Part shown: piece after piece, positions 1 through 7,094 of the stretch
Layout of the letters: each line of letters starts with the position of its first letter
Numbering within the stretch: the stretch's first letter is position 1
DNA from: an uncultured Psychrobacter sp.
Lineage (GTDB): Bacteria > Pseudomonadota > Gammaproteobacteria > Pseudomonadales > Moraxellaceae
Assembly: GCF_947488565.1 (NCBI RefSeq)
Contig: NZ_CANKZC010000001.1
Coordinates: 496,001 to 560,000, forward strand
Direction: 5' to 3'
DNA length: 64,000 bases
The notes under the pieces: generated by a model
Told to the model about the DNA's origin: nothing
Seen by the model: only the letters and a program-made list of their open reading frames with translations
Database searches by the model: none
Translations under genes and position numbers: made by a program

Positions 1-1055
1 TCAGTCAAAAAGAAGCTCTTATACAAAGTGGTCAGCGTCACTATTCAGACATGCTGACTTTAGAGCAAGCACCGACCGCCATGCATGAGCAGCTATACGC
101 GCAAGCCCTAGCTCAAGGCACAAATAGATGCGCGACTGATATTGCTCATTTGGCTCATACGCTACATCATACTTTTCAGCATACTGTTCATGATGAGTGT
201 CCGTTAGTACTGGTCAGCTTGGTGCGAGCAGGTTTGCCGATTGGGGTGTTATTGCAGCGAGCCTTAGCCGATGCCACTAGCAGCTATGCTTTGTCCAGTG
301 TGCATTATGGCATCAGCATCATTCGTGATCGCGGTCTTGATCCAGTCGCACTGCAGATGATATTGGAGGCTTATCCAAACAGTCCCATCGTGTTCGTTGA
401 TGGCTGGACGGGTAAAGGCGCCATTTACCAAGAGTTGGCGCGCAGTTTAGAGGCCTTTAGTGACCCCAATCATCCATATTTTGCCAGTATTTATCATCAA
501 GGTAAGGGCACCATTCCTTTATTAACACTTGCTGATCCAGCAGGAGTCGCTTGGCTGGCAGCCAGTACTGATGACTGGCTAATCCCATCAGGATTGCTTA
601 ACAGTACCGTATCGGGGCTGATCTCTCGTAGTTTGTATACCGAGCCGCAATCAGGGCTACATCGCAGCGTATTTTATGATAATTTGGTAGAGGCAGACCA
701 TAGCCTAAAATTTATCGAGCAAATCGATAACGTGCGGCAAACACTGACGATATCAGCGCAGTGTTTGCCGACGTTTACGCGGCCCCGATATCAGACAGCC
801 GAGCTGATAGATAAAATCGCAGCAGACTACGACATCACCAATCGTAACCGCATTAAGCCAACGATTGCAGAGGCGACAAGAGCGATATTACGCCGCGACC
901 CTGAGCGTATTTTGTTAGCCACTGCTGAGCACCCTGACACGGTGTTATTACGTCATTTATGTAGCGAGCGTCATATTGCTATCAGCGTTTTAGGTGCTAA
1001 AATACTGCCTTATCAAGCCATCACTCTTATTAAGCAGCGCGGCAAAGACGATTAG
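1..1055 (+). CDS. StiP-like protein (PRTase-like plus PELOTA domain), 5' partial
   Basis: The reading frame is open to the left edge. The first in-window ATG (51) is probably internal, because the codons before it read IQSGQRHYSD, which fits the StiP family and continues smoothly into the protein. The N-terminal part has a phosphoribosyltransferase-like core (VLVSLVRAG at about residues 53-61 and VDGWTGKG at 116-123, counted from position 51). The last ~65 residues resemble a PELOTA RNA-binding domain. StiP-type proteins are known from the biosynthetic module that accompanies Ter (tellurium/stress response) genes, where they are proposed to act on nucleotide-like metabolites; the exact reaction is not established. 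The CitE-like gene follows after about 57 bases and is also typical of that module, so the rest of the module probably lies to the left of the window. Family call is confident, function is inferred. Confidence 0.85.
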   Translation, partial: SQKEALIQSGQRHYSDMLTLEQAPTAMHEQLYAQALAQGTNRCATDIAHLAHTLHHTFQHTVHDECPLVLVSLVRAGLPIGVLLQRALADATSSYALSSVHYGISIIRDRGLDPVALQMILEAYPNSPIVFVDGWTGKGAIYQELARSLEAFSDPNHPYFASIYHQGKGTIPLLTLADPAGVAWLAASTDDWLIPSGLLNSTVSGLISRSLYTEPQSGLHRSVFYDNLVEADHSLKFIEQIDNVRQTLTISAQCLPTFTRPRYQTAELIDKIAADYDITNRNRIKPTIAEATRAILRRDPERILLATAEHPDTVLLRHLCSERHIAISVLGAKILPYQAITLIKQRGKDD

Positions 1056-1112
1056 CGCCTTGTAATCTTCTACTCTTTGTCACCTTTTATAATTTCTCAT
1101 TTATCCTTATTT

Positions 1113-2189
1113 ATGATGCCAACTATGTCAGATACGCCAAATAACGAAACAAATATTTATAGCCACACACAGTCTTATGAGCATCTGATCACTGAGCGTC
1201 ATGCCATGATCAAGCCGCACACTTATCATCCCTATCAGCTTGGTGCAAGCCTTTACATGCCAGCGACTCGTCAAGATATTTGGCAAGTCATTAAGCGAGA
1301 TAAATTACCGACGATTAATAGCATCATTATCTGTTTAGAAGATGCCGTTAGCCATCACGATGTCGAGTTGGCACTTGAGCGCTTGCAAGCACTACTCCAT
1401 ACGTGGGCATTACACGTCGATAGCATTAATAAGCCTTCAAGACAGGCAGATATTCAGACGCAGCAACCAACGCGGCCGCTAGTGTTTGTACGCCCACGTA
1501 ATCCGATGATGCTACAACAACTTGCAGATTTTGTTCATATTGATCTTGTCGATGGTTTTGTCATGCCCAAAGTCGATATGTACAGCCTGTCGAATTGGCG
1601 TATGGCCTGCCAAAATGTCAGCACAGAGCAGTTGTTGATGCCAACCTTGGAGACTGCCGCTTTATTTAATCCGCATCACAATCAAGAGTTGGCGATTGGC
1701 TTTAAAGAAGCCTTTAATCAGCCCGTTTATGCCTTGCGTATTGGCGGTAACGACTTGTTTGCCGCGCTGCGTTTGCGTCGCCCAAAGAATAGTGTCGTCT
1801 ACGATACTCCGATTGGTACACTCGCTTATCAGCTACTTGGCTGCTTTGTGCCGCATGGGTTTTATCTCAGCGCGCCCGTGTTTGAATATTTAGATCAACC
1901 AACGCTGTTTATGCAAGAGCTGACTCGTGATGTCAGCTTGGGCTTAGTCGGTAAGACCGTCATCCATCCAAGTCAGATTGCTTTGGTGCAGCAAGCTTAT
2001 TGTGTGCCGCTTAGTATGTTAGATGAGGCGCAAGCGATACTCCATAGTGAAGCAAAAGCGGTATTTAAATACAACAATACGATGTTGGAGCCTGCAACAC
2101 ATCGCGCTTGGGCCCATGAAATAGTGAACCGTGCTGAAGTGTTTGGTACTATTAACGATGGCAACAGTGACTACAAACCCCGTTTATAA
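1113..2189 (+). CDS. HpcH/HpaI aldolase/citrate lyase (CitE-like) family protein
   Basis: This is a CitE-like TIM-barrel lyase. Family marks are ICLEDA (about residues 73-78), a LRIGGNDLFA segment in the middle and VGKTVIHPSQ near the C-terminus, which corresponds to the CoA/product-binding end of CitE proteins. CitE-like lyases act on 3-hydroxyacyl or 2-keto substrates with Mg2+; the substrate here is unknown. It lies just downstream of the StiP-like gene in the same orientation, the standard arrangement in Ter-associated biosynthetic modules, so a role in making the module's unknown metabolite is the best inference. The start is uncertain: a TTG at 1077, tandem ATGs at 1113/1116 and an ATG at 1125 are all in frame and none has a clear Shine-Dalgarno. 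It ends just before a strong bidirectional terminator. Confidence 0.85.
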   Translation: MMPTMSDTPNNETNIYSHTQSYEHLITERHAMIKPHTYHPYQLGASLYMPATRQDIWQVIKRDKLPTINSIIICLEDAVSHHDVELALERLQALLHTWALHVDSINKPSRQADIQTQQPTRPLVFVRPRNPMMLQQLADFVHIDLVDGFVMPKVDMYSLSNWRMACQNVSTEQLLMPTLETAALFNPHHNQELAIGFKEAFNQPVYALRIGGNDLFAALRLRRPKNSVVYDTPIGTLAYQLLGCFVPHGFYLSAPVFEYLDQPTLFMQELTRDVSLGLVGKTVIHPSQIALVQQAYCVPLSMLDEAQAILHSEAKAVFKYNNTMLEPATHRAWAHEIVNRAEVFGTINDGNSDYKPRL

Positions 2190-2218
2190 GATTGATGATT
2201 TATACATTACATTGACCT

Positions 2219-2254
2219 AAAAAAACCGCTACCCAGCTAGGATAGCGGTTTTTT
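2219..2254. terminator. bidirectional rho-independent terminator
   Basis: An A-tract, AACCGCTA, an 11-base loop and TAGCGGTT followed by Ts form a symmetrical hairpin between the convergent CitE-like and alpha/beta hydrolase genes. It can serve both strands. Confidence 0.85.
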
Positions 2255-2273
2255 GTCAGTCAGACTTTATACA

Positions 2274-3086
2274 CTACACGCAGCACTCTAAAAACTTACT
2301 CATCACAGTATTGACTTGTTCAGGCTCTTCTACAGTCGCTGTATGACCGGCGCGCTTAATGACTGCAAGCTTAGAGCTCTTAATGGCAAAGTGCATACGC
2401 TCAGACTTTGAATAAGGCGTCGCAGCGTCTTCGTCACCAACTACGATCAATGTTGGTGTGGTGATACTTCCTAGCTGCTCATAGGTTCCTTTACGCTCGA
2501 TGACGCCCATCGTAGCCTTAGTCACCCCAATCTTACTATTGCCTTGGATCTGCGCCAGCCACTCTTTGTATTCAGATTTGCGCGATTTGTCTGCCAAAAA
2601 ACTACTGCCAAACATAATTGGCATGACTTTTTTACTGATGCGCTTCATCCCTAACCACCGGATCGCGGTAATGAGTTTGCGATACTGTGGGGCGTTTTTG
2701 GGATCTTCAGGATCAGATGACGTTTCAAGTAGTATTAAGGAGGACAAAAGTTCTGGACGGTCTATAGCGATTCGTTGCCCAATAAACCCGCCCATTGACA
2801 AGCCTACAAAGTGGCAACTATCAATATCAAGAGCGTCTAGTAGCGCGATGGTATCATTAGTTAAAGAGTCCATATCATAACCAGTTTTGGTGACCTGCGA
2901 CTGTCCCTGCCCGCGAAAATCAAAAGCAATACAGCGATAATCTTCTTTAAAATAAGTGACCTGCTTATCATACATCCGTGAGCTCCACAGCAGACCATGA
3001 GCGAATACCATGACCGGTTTATGCTGATCGTTGGGTGCACTGTCCTCGTAATAAATATCGGCATTATTGATTTTTATATGTGGCAT
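2274..3086 (-). CDS. alpha/beta fold hydrolase
   Basis: A cytosolic alpha/beta hydrolase of about 270 residues. The oxyanion HG lies at about residues 30-31, the nucleophile elbow GLSMGG at 95-100 (Ser97), the acid in VGDEDAATP and the catalytic His in AGHTATVEE near the C-terminus. The overall pattern resembles enol-lactonase/epoxide-hydrolase-type members (PcaD-like), but the substrate cannot be read from the sequence. The ATG at 3086 is chosen because AAGGA lies 7 bases upstream; an in-frame TTG at 3113 would add nine residues without a ribosome site. It converges on the CitE-like gene and is monocistronic. Confidence 0.85.
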   Translation of the reverse strand: MPHIKINNADIYYEDSAPNDQHKPVMVFAHGLLWSSRMYDKQVTYFKEDYRCIAFDFRGQGQSQVTKTGYDMDSLTNDTIALLDALDIDSCHFVGLSMGGFIGQRIAIDRPELLSSLILLETSSDPEDPKNAPQYRKLITAIRWLGMKRISKKVMPIMFGSSFLADKSRKSEYKEWLAQIQGNSKIGVTKATMGVIERKGTYEQLGSITTPTLIVVGDEDAATPYSKSERMHFAIKSSKLAVIKRAGHTATVEEPEQVNTVMSKFLECCV

Positions 3087-3469
3087 AAAAGCGTCCTTGT
3101 CTGATGTAGTCAATTAACTATAGTTATTTATAAGTAAAAAGCGATTGGCTTGTTTGTGAGTATTTTTATATACAGGTTTTTATGCTTTAGCATAAGACAC
3201 AAACCCTTTGTCGCCTAGTACGGACTTTGATAATGAATGTAAGCAAATTTAAATAAATACATTGTTTTTATCAAGTGTTGAGACTGACCCCTGATTCATA
3301 ATCTTCTATATATTACTTATCTTACTGTGGCTTTAGCGCTCACAAAACCTGCTTTTATAATCATAGCAAGCTGCTATAGTAATTGGCATTAGTAGAACCG
3401 ACTTATTATCTTCTCTTTGTATTGACTGCTAATAGATATAAACAACTGTATAAGACAAGGAAATCCAAA
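3087..3469. other. intergenic region between divergent genes
   Basis: About 380 AT-rich bases separate the divergent hydrolase and enoyl-CoA hydratase genes, so both promoters should be here. A small perfect palindrome (TTATGC-TTTA-GCATAA, about 3180-3195) is visible. No gene is supported in it. Confidence 0.5.
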
Positions 3470-4267
3470 ATGCCCCAATCTCTCGTTGAGTATCAGAGCG
3501 AAAATCATATCGCCACTATTACCCTAAATGATCCAAAGAGCCTAAATGCCTTTAGTACTCCTCTTAAAGAAAGTGTACTAGCAGCGCTTAAGCAGGCCGA
3601 CACTGATGATGATGTTCGGGTAATTATCTTACAAGGTGCTGGCGGTAACTTCTCAAGTGGCGGCGATATCAAAGAGATGCTGTCTGAAGGCATCGACAAA
3701 GAGGTAATTTCCAATAAACTAAAAGGTATGGTCGAAGGCGCAGGCGAAGTCAGCTTAAAGCTGCGTAGTATCCACAAGCCTATTATCGCCAAGCTCGAAG
3801 GTGCTGTCGCGGGCGCTGGCATGAACTTGGCGCTTACTTGTGATTTTCGTATCACTGCAGACAATGCCAAATTTGTCCAAGCGTTCGTCCATATTGGTCT
3901 CATACCTGATGCTGGCGGTGTGTACTTATTAAATCAGCTAGTCGGTCCTGCCAAGACTACCGAGCTTGTCATGCTGGGAGATAAAATCGGCGCACAAGAT
4001 ATGGCTGACTTAAATCTAGTCAACCAAGTTGTCACTGTTGAGGCGTTAGATGACGCGGTACTAAAGCTCGCTTCTCGTCTGAGTGCCTTGCCCGGTAAAG
4101 CACTGTCTATCATGAAAGACTCTCTTAATACCCATGCCTATTCTGGCCTACACGAAGCCCTAGATAGGGAAGTACAGCAGCAAGTCATGCTGGCCAAAAC
4201 CGATGATTTTATTGAAGGGGTAACCGCCTTTATCGAAAAGCGCAAACCAGTTTATAAAGGCAAATAA
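3470..4267 (+). CDS. enoyl-CoA hydratase/isomerase family protein, PaaG-like
   Basis: A crotonase-fold protein of 265 residues. The oxyanion-hole segments are NFSSGGDIKEM (around residue 60) and GAVAGAGMNLAL (around 110). The segment AKFVQAF..GLIPDAGG near residue 145 is closest to PaaG-type isomerases, which carry Asp where classical hydratases carry Glu. It probably hydrates or isomerises an unsaturated acyl-CoA in fatty-acid or aromatic degradation. The ATG at 3470 is preceded by AAGGA at 8 bases; the in-frame TTG at 3383 would add a 29-residue tail unlike the family and is rejected. It stands alone, with a terminator straight after it. Substrate is not determinable here. Confidence 0.9.
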   Translation: MPQSLVEYQSENHIATITLNDPKSLNAFSTPLKESVLAALKQADTDDDVRVIILQGAGGNFSSGGDIKEMLSEGIDKEVISNKLKGMVEGAGEVSLKLRSIHKPIIAKLEGAVAGAGMNLALTCDFRITADNAKFVQAFVHIGLIPDAGGVYLLNQLVGPAKTTELVMLGDKIGAQDMADLNLVNQVVTVEALDDAVLKLASRLSALPGKALSIMKDSLNTHAYSGLHEALDREVQQQVMLAKTDDFIEGVTAFIEKRKPVYKGK

Positions 4268-4295
4268 CACCTCTTTATGTCTGTATACATTACTC

Positions 4296-4326
4296 AAAAA
4301 GCTGCCTATTATTGGCAGCTTTTTTT
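4296..4326. terminator. bidirectional terminator
   Basis: AAAAAGCTGCC, a 7-base loop and GGCAGCTTTTTT lie between convergent genes (enoyl-CoA hydratase on plus, PACE protein on minus), with A- and T-tracts on both sides. Confidence 0.85.
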
Positions 4327-4374
4327 GAGCATGGTTTGTAAATAATAAGCAGTACTTTGATATATGAGTGCTGT

Positions 4375-4830
4375 TTAAGAAGCAGGGGCTGGCTTATGAT
4401 GGTTTGGTAAGGTAAATATCTTGTCAAATATTAAAGTAAAGATAAAGGTGTATACCAAGAAGAACAGCAGTAATGCCACCTCCATCATGAAAGCTTCTAG
4501 CAAACCAACATCGTACCAAATCATATAAATCGGTAGGCAAACCAATACCAAGCCGCCTTCAAACCCCAATGCATGAATACTGCGGATTAATAACGTACGC
4601 TTTGCTACCTGCCGGCGCTGTTCCCATGCTTCAAAAGCGGTGTTATATATAAAATTCCAAATCACAGCAGCCAATGACACCATCACCGCGACGGGTAGCG
4701 ACTCTGCGGCATCACTATCACTAAGTTTCATCAATACATAAGTGGACGAGATAATAGCAATAATCTCAAAGATAACTACATAAACGATGCGACGTTTGAG
4801 AGGGGATAAGGTAATCAACCAAGACTCCAA
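4375..4830 (-). CDS. PACE (AceI-like) efflux transporter
   Basis: A 151-residue membrane protein with four predicted helices arranged as two tandem bacterial transmembrane pair units. Family marks are an acidic residue in helix 1 (IFEIIA), WNFIYNTAFEAWEQRR after helix 2, HALGFEGGL at the start of the second unit and a closing YTFIFTLIFDKIF. Known PACE members (AceI of Acinetobacter) export chlorhexidine and other biocides, possibly with polyamines as natural substrates; substrate here is inferred only. The start is a TTG at 4830, since no ATG precedes helix 1 and the length then matches the family. Upstream on the minus strand a TATAAT lies near 4920-4935. Confidence 0.85.
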   Translation of the reverse strand: MESWLITLSPLKRRIVYVVIFEIIAIISSTYVLMKLSDSDAAESLPVAVMVSLAAVIWNFIYNTAFEAWEQRRQVAKRTLLIRSIHALGFEGGLVLVCLPIYMIWYDVGLLEAFMMEVALLLFFLVYTFIFTLIFDKIFTLPNHHKPAPAS

Positions 4831-4846
4831 AGCACTTGGATTATAA

Positions 4847-5014
4847 GTGCATGATCAAAGTGTCGGTCCGTCCCGAGATAAAAAAAGTAAAAAAGTACAG
4901 AGCCACGGTTTCCGCCTGCCCTTATATTATATAGAAGATGGCATAAAAAATCAGCTGGTGCCGCCCACAGTAAAACCACGCACGATTTTGGTTCTCAACT
5001 TTTACTATGAGTAA
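4847..5014 (+). other. possible small ORF (55 codons), unrecognised
   Basis: A GTG-started frame runs divergently from the PACE gene and ends in TAA at 5012-5014. The second half (from about codon 22) reads GFRLPLYYIEDGIKNQ and ends VLNFYYE, which looks protein-like rather than random. No ribosome site precedes the GTG and there is no internal ATG. It may be a remnant of a longer gene displaced when the neighbouring OLD-family gene arrived, or chance. I do not recognise a family. Confidence 0.25.
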
Positions 5015-5036
5015 AACTTACGTTGCTAAATATCTC

Positions 5037-6896
5037 TCAAAGGAATGCTTTTATTCCACTAAACCAATCATTAACTTCATCAAAGACATTCAAATCTTGC
5101 AAAAGCTCTACGGTCATCAGCTTAGCACCTTCGTCTGCAAACTTACTTTTTATTTTTGATTTTCCGTGATTAAGTATTTCTGTGCCTCGTCTTTGTGACA
5201 AATCAGTTAGAAATTCATTTAAGTTTTTTGGTACATTATGAGTCACCCATTCTTCTTTCCAATTATTGTTGTCTACGAAATAATCTTCATCAATATTATA
5301 AATACTTTTAATTAAAGATGGATGTACGTAGTTTTCAATCTCTACCATGCGCGTTAAGCAACCGAAAGACCCGTCTGTCCGTTCATTTACAATATCTATA
5401 GCATCTTGATATTTTGCAACATCATTATCATATATATGTATTTGAGGTAAGGTCAACTTGTCTAAGTATGATTTATTAACCCATTCAAGAAGAGTGTTAC
5501 CACCTAAAGGAATTACCAATATCCTACAATCATTTTCTAGATCAATATCAAATAAGTTACTTATATTATAAAAAAACTTAACATCGTTGATGCCTTCTAA
5601 ACATAGAATGACTTTGATTCTACCCAAATCATTAGAAGAAGAAATTGTAGGCATAATACCTAAAGTAGCGCACACCTCATCTAGACTAGTATTATGTCCT
5701 TGACTAATATCATGTACTCTATTTTCTTTTTTTATGAACCTTATATATTCATAATTTATTGTACTTGCGAGCGCTGGGCTATGAGTAGTTATCAGTATCT
5801 GCGCACTATTGTTCTCACTTAAATCTAACAAAGATTGAATTAGCATGAGTTGCCAATTAGGATGTAGCGCTGTTTCTGGTTCTTCAATAGCATATATAAT
5901 TGGCTTTCTACTTTCATTCGCCCTTTCCGCTTCTGCTCTAAAGTAGTTTAAAAGTAACAATCTTCTAAAACCACTTCCACGCTTATTAATTGGTACCTCG
6001 TCATCGCCTATAAAAGTAAAAGAGAACAGTGAATCCCAATTTTTTTGACTGAGATTAGGTTTTAATGACTCTGCTAAGCTAGGATCCATTTCTTGCATTT
6101 TATTGACTGTATCTTGTGCTACCTGAGTTACTAAGTTTTCAATTCTGTTAATAACCCTCTCTAAATCATCTTGCACTTCGCTTATGGCTAGTTTTGTGAT
6201 TGCTTTTAATGGATCTTGAACCTCTTTATCTGAGTCTTTATTAGCTCTATCTGATTGAAATAAAAAGAATAAAGGGATATCTTTTTGTAGGTTGATCCAT
6301 ACCTTTTTCGCATCCTCTTTGTTTAATTCTATTAAGGTTGTCTTTAAATCAATACTATTTAGTTTGTTATAGCTTTCGTATAGAGCTAACCTCATAGTTG
6401 AATTAGTATTCTGCTTTATATTATCAGGTAAATCATCGCCGAATATATCAGCTACTTTTGACTTAAGATCAGAATTTTTCAAAGTAATGAGAGGCTCATC
6501 GTATCCTTTAGGATAGTTAGCTCTTATAAAAATTCTTTCTGACGCTTTTGTTATAGATTTCTTGCTACAATCCCATCTTTTAACTACGTTTAAAAAACCA
6601 TATTCATCCAACAAATACTCTTTATCTAGGAAAGTTGGTATGGTATCTATTCTCAGTTCAAAGCTTTGTAATTTGAACGATACACCTATTTCTATGTAGT
6701 CTTTATCGCTAAACTTACATAAATCCTCAGTATCAATTTTGACTGTATTATTATTAAAAAATATTTCGAGTGCCTCCAGAACAGTAGACTTTCCGACATC
6801 ATTCCTCCCTACTATTACGTTAAACTTTTCATCAAGCATGACCTCAACGTTTTCAAACCCCCTAAAATTTTCGATTTGCAACTTTACTATCTTCAT
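5037..6896 (-). CDS. OLD-family ATP-dependent endonuclease (AAA ATPase plus TOPRIM)
   Basis: A 619-residue protein joining an SMC/RecF-like ABC ATPase to a C-terminal TOPRIM nuclease. Visible motifs are Walker A GRNDVGKST (residues 30-38), a signature-like RGSGFRRLLLL near 310, Walker B with IEEPETALHP near 335, the H-loop TTHSPAL near 370, then TOPRIM motifs LEGINDVKFF near 432 and YDND near 488. OLD-family nucleases are linked to anti-phage defence. No UvrD-like helicase partner is adjacent, so it is a stand-alone (class 1-like) OLD gene rather than a Gabija pair. It is clearly more AT-rich than its neighbours, which suggests horizontal acquisition. The ATG at 6896 gives the usual family start MKIVKLQIENFRGF; the upstream TTG adds only two residues. 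Confidence 0.88.
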   Translation of the reverse strand: MKIVKLQIENFRGFENVEVMLDEKFNVIVGRNDVGKSTVLEALEIFFNNNTVKIDTEDLCKFSDKDYIEIGVSFKLQSFELRIDTIPTFLDKEYLLDEYGFLNVVKRWDCSKKSITKASERIFIRANYPKGYDEPLITLKNSDLKSKVADIFGDDLPDNIKQNTNSTMRLALYESYNKLNSIDLKTTLIELNKEDAKKVWINLQKDIPLFFLFQSDRANKDSDKEVQDPLKAITKLAISEVQDDLERVINRIENLVTQVAQDTVNKMQEMDPSLAESLKPNLSQKNWDSLFSFTFIGDDEVPINKRGSGFRRLLLLNYFRAEAERANESRKPIIYAIEEPETALHPNWQLMLIQSLLDLSENNSAQILITTHSPALASTINYEYIRFIKKENRVHDISQGHNTSLDEVCATLGIMPTISSSNDLGRIKVILCLEGINDVKFFYNISNLFDIDLENDCRILVIPLGGNTLLEWVNKSYLDKLTLPQIHIYDNDVAKYQDAIDIVNERTDGSFGCLTRMVEIENYVHPSLIKSIYNIDEDYFVDNNNWKEEWVTHNVPKNLNEFLTDLSQRRGTEILNHGKSKIKSKFADEGAKLMTVELLQDLNVFDEVNDWFSGIKAFL

Positions 6897-6982
6897 GATC
6901 AAGGCCTATTATTTTTCTACAAAATATATGCAGACTATACACTATGATACTGGTGGAATAAAGTTTACTTTCAAGTCAGGTT

Positions 6983-7051
6983 AAATTATACGTAAAACAA
7001 AAAACCCCCGCATCATAACGATACGGGGGTTTTTTGTTTTACGTATAATTT
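6983..7051. terminator. acnB terminator with 28-bp perfect arms
   Basis: Arms 6983-7010 and 7024-7051 are perfect reverse complements of 28 bases around a 13-base loop. The inner part (six-base GC stem followed by TTTTTT) is a classical terminator for acnB on the minus strand. The outer part (AAATTATACGTAAAACA and its complement) extends the stem far beyond what termination needs. It also insulates the OLD-family gene from acnB read-through. Confidence 0.85.
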
Positions 7052-7094
7052 TTTAGTATAAAGCTTCTAATTTTAAAAGCTTATATACGCAAAA

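Noticed and set aside
3383..3469. TTG-initiated N-terminal extension of the enoyl-CoA hydratase
   Set aside because: No ribosome site, while AAGGA fits the ATG at 3470 and the family starts there.
3505..3903. 132-codon minus-strand open frame inside the enoyl-CoA hydratase gene
   Set aside because: Mirror of the crotonase gene with no independent evidence.
5037..6896. Gabija (GajAB) or PARIS defence pair
   Set aside because: No UvrD-like GajB gene or separate AriB-type gene is adjacent; the flanking genes are an efflux protein and acnB. A stand-alone OLD gene explains the sequence.
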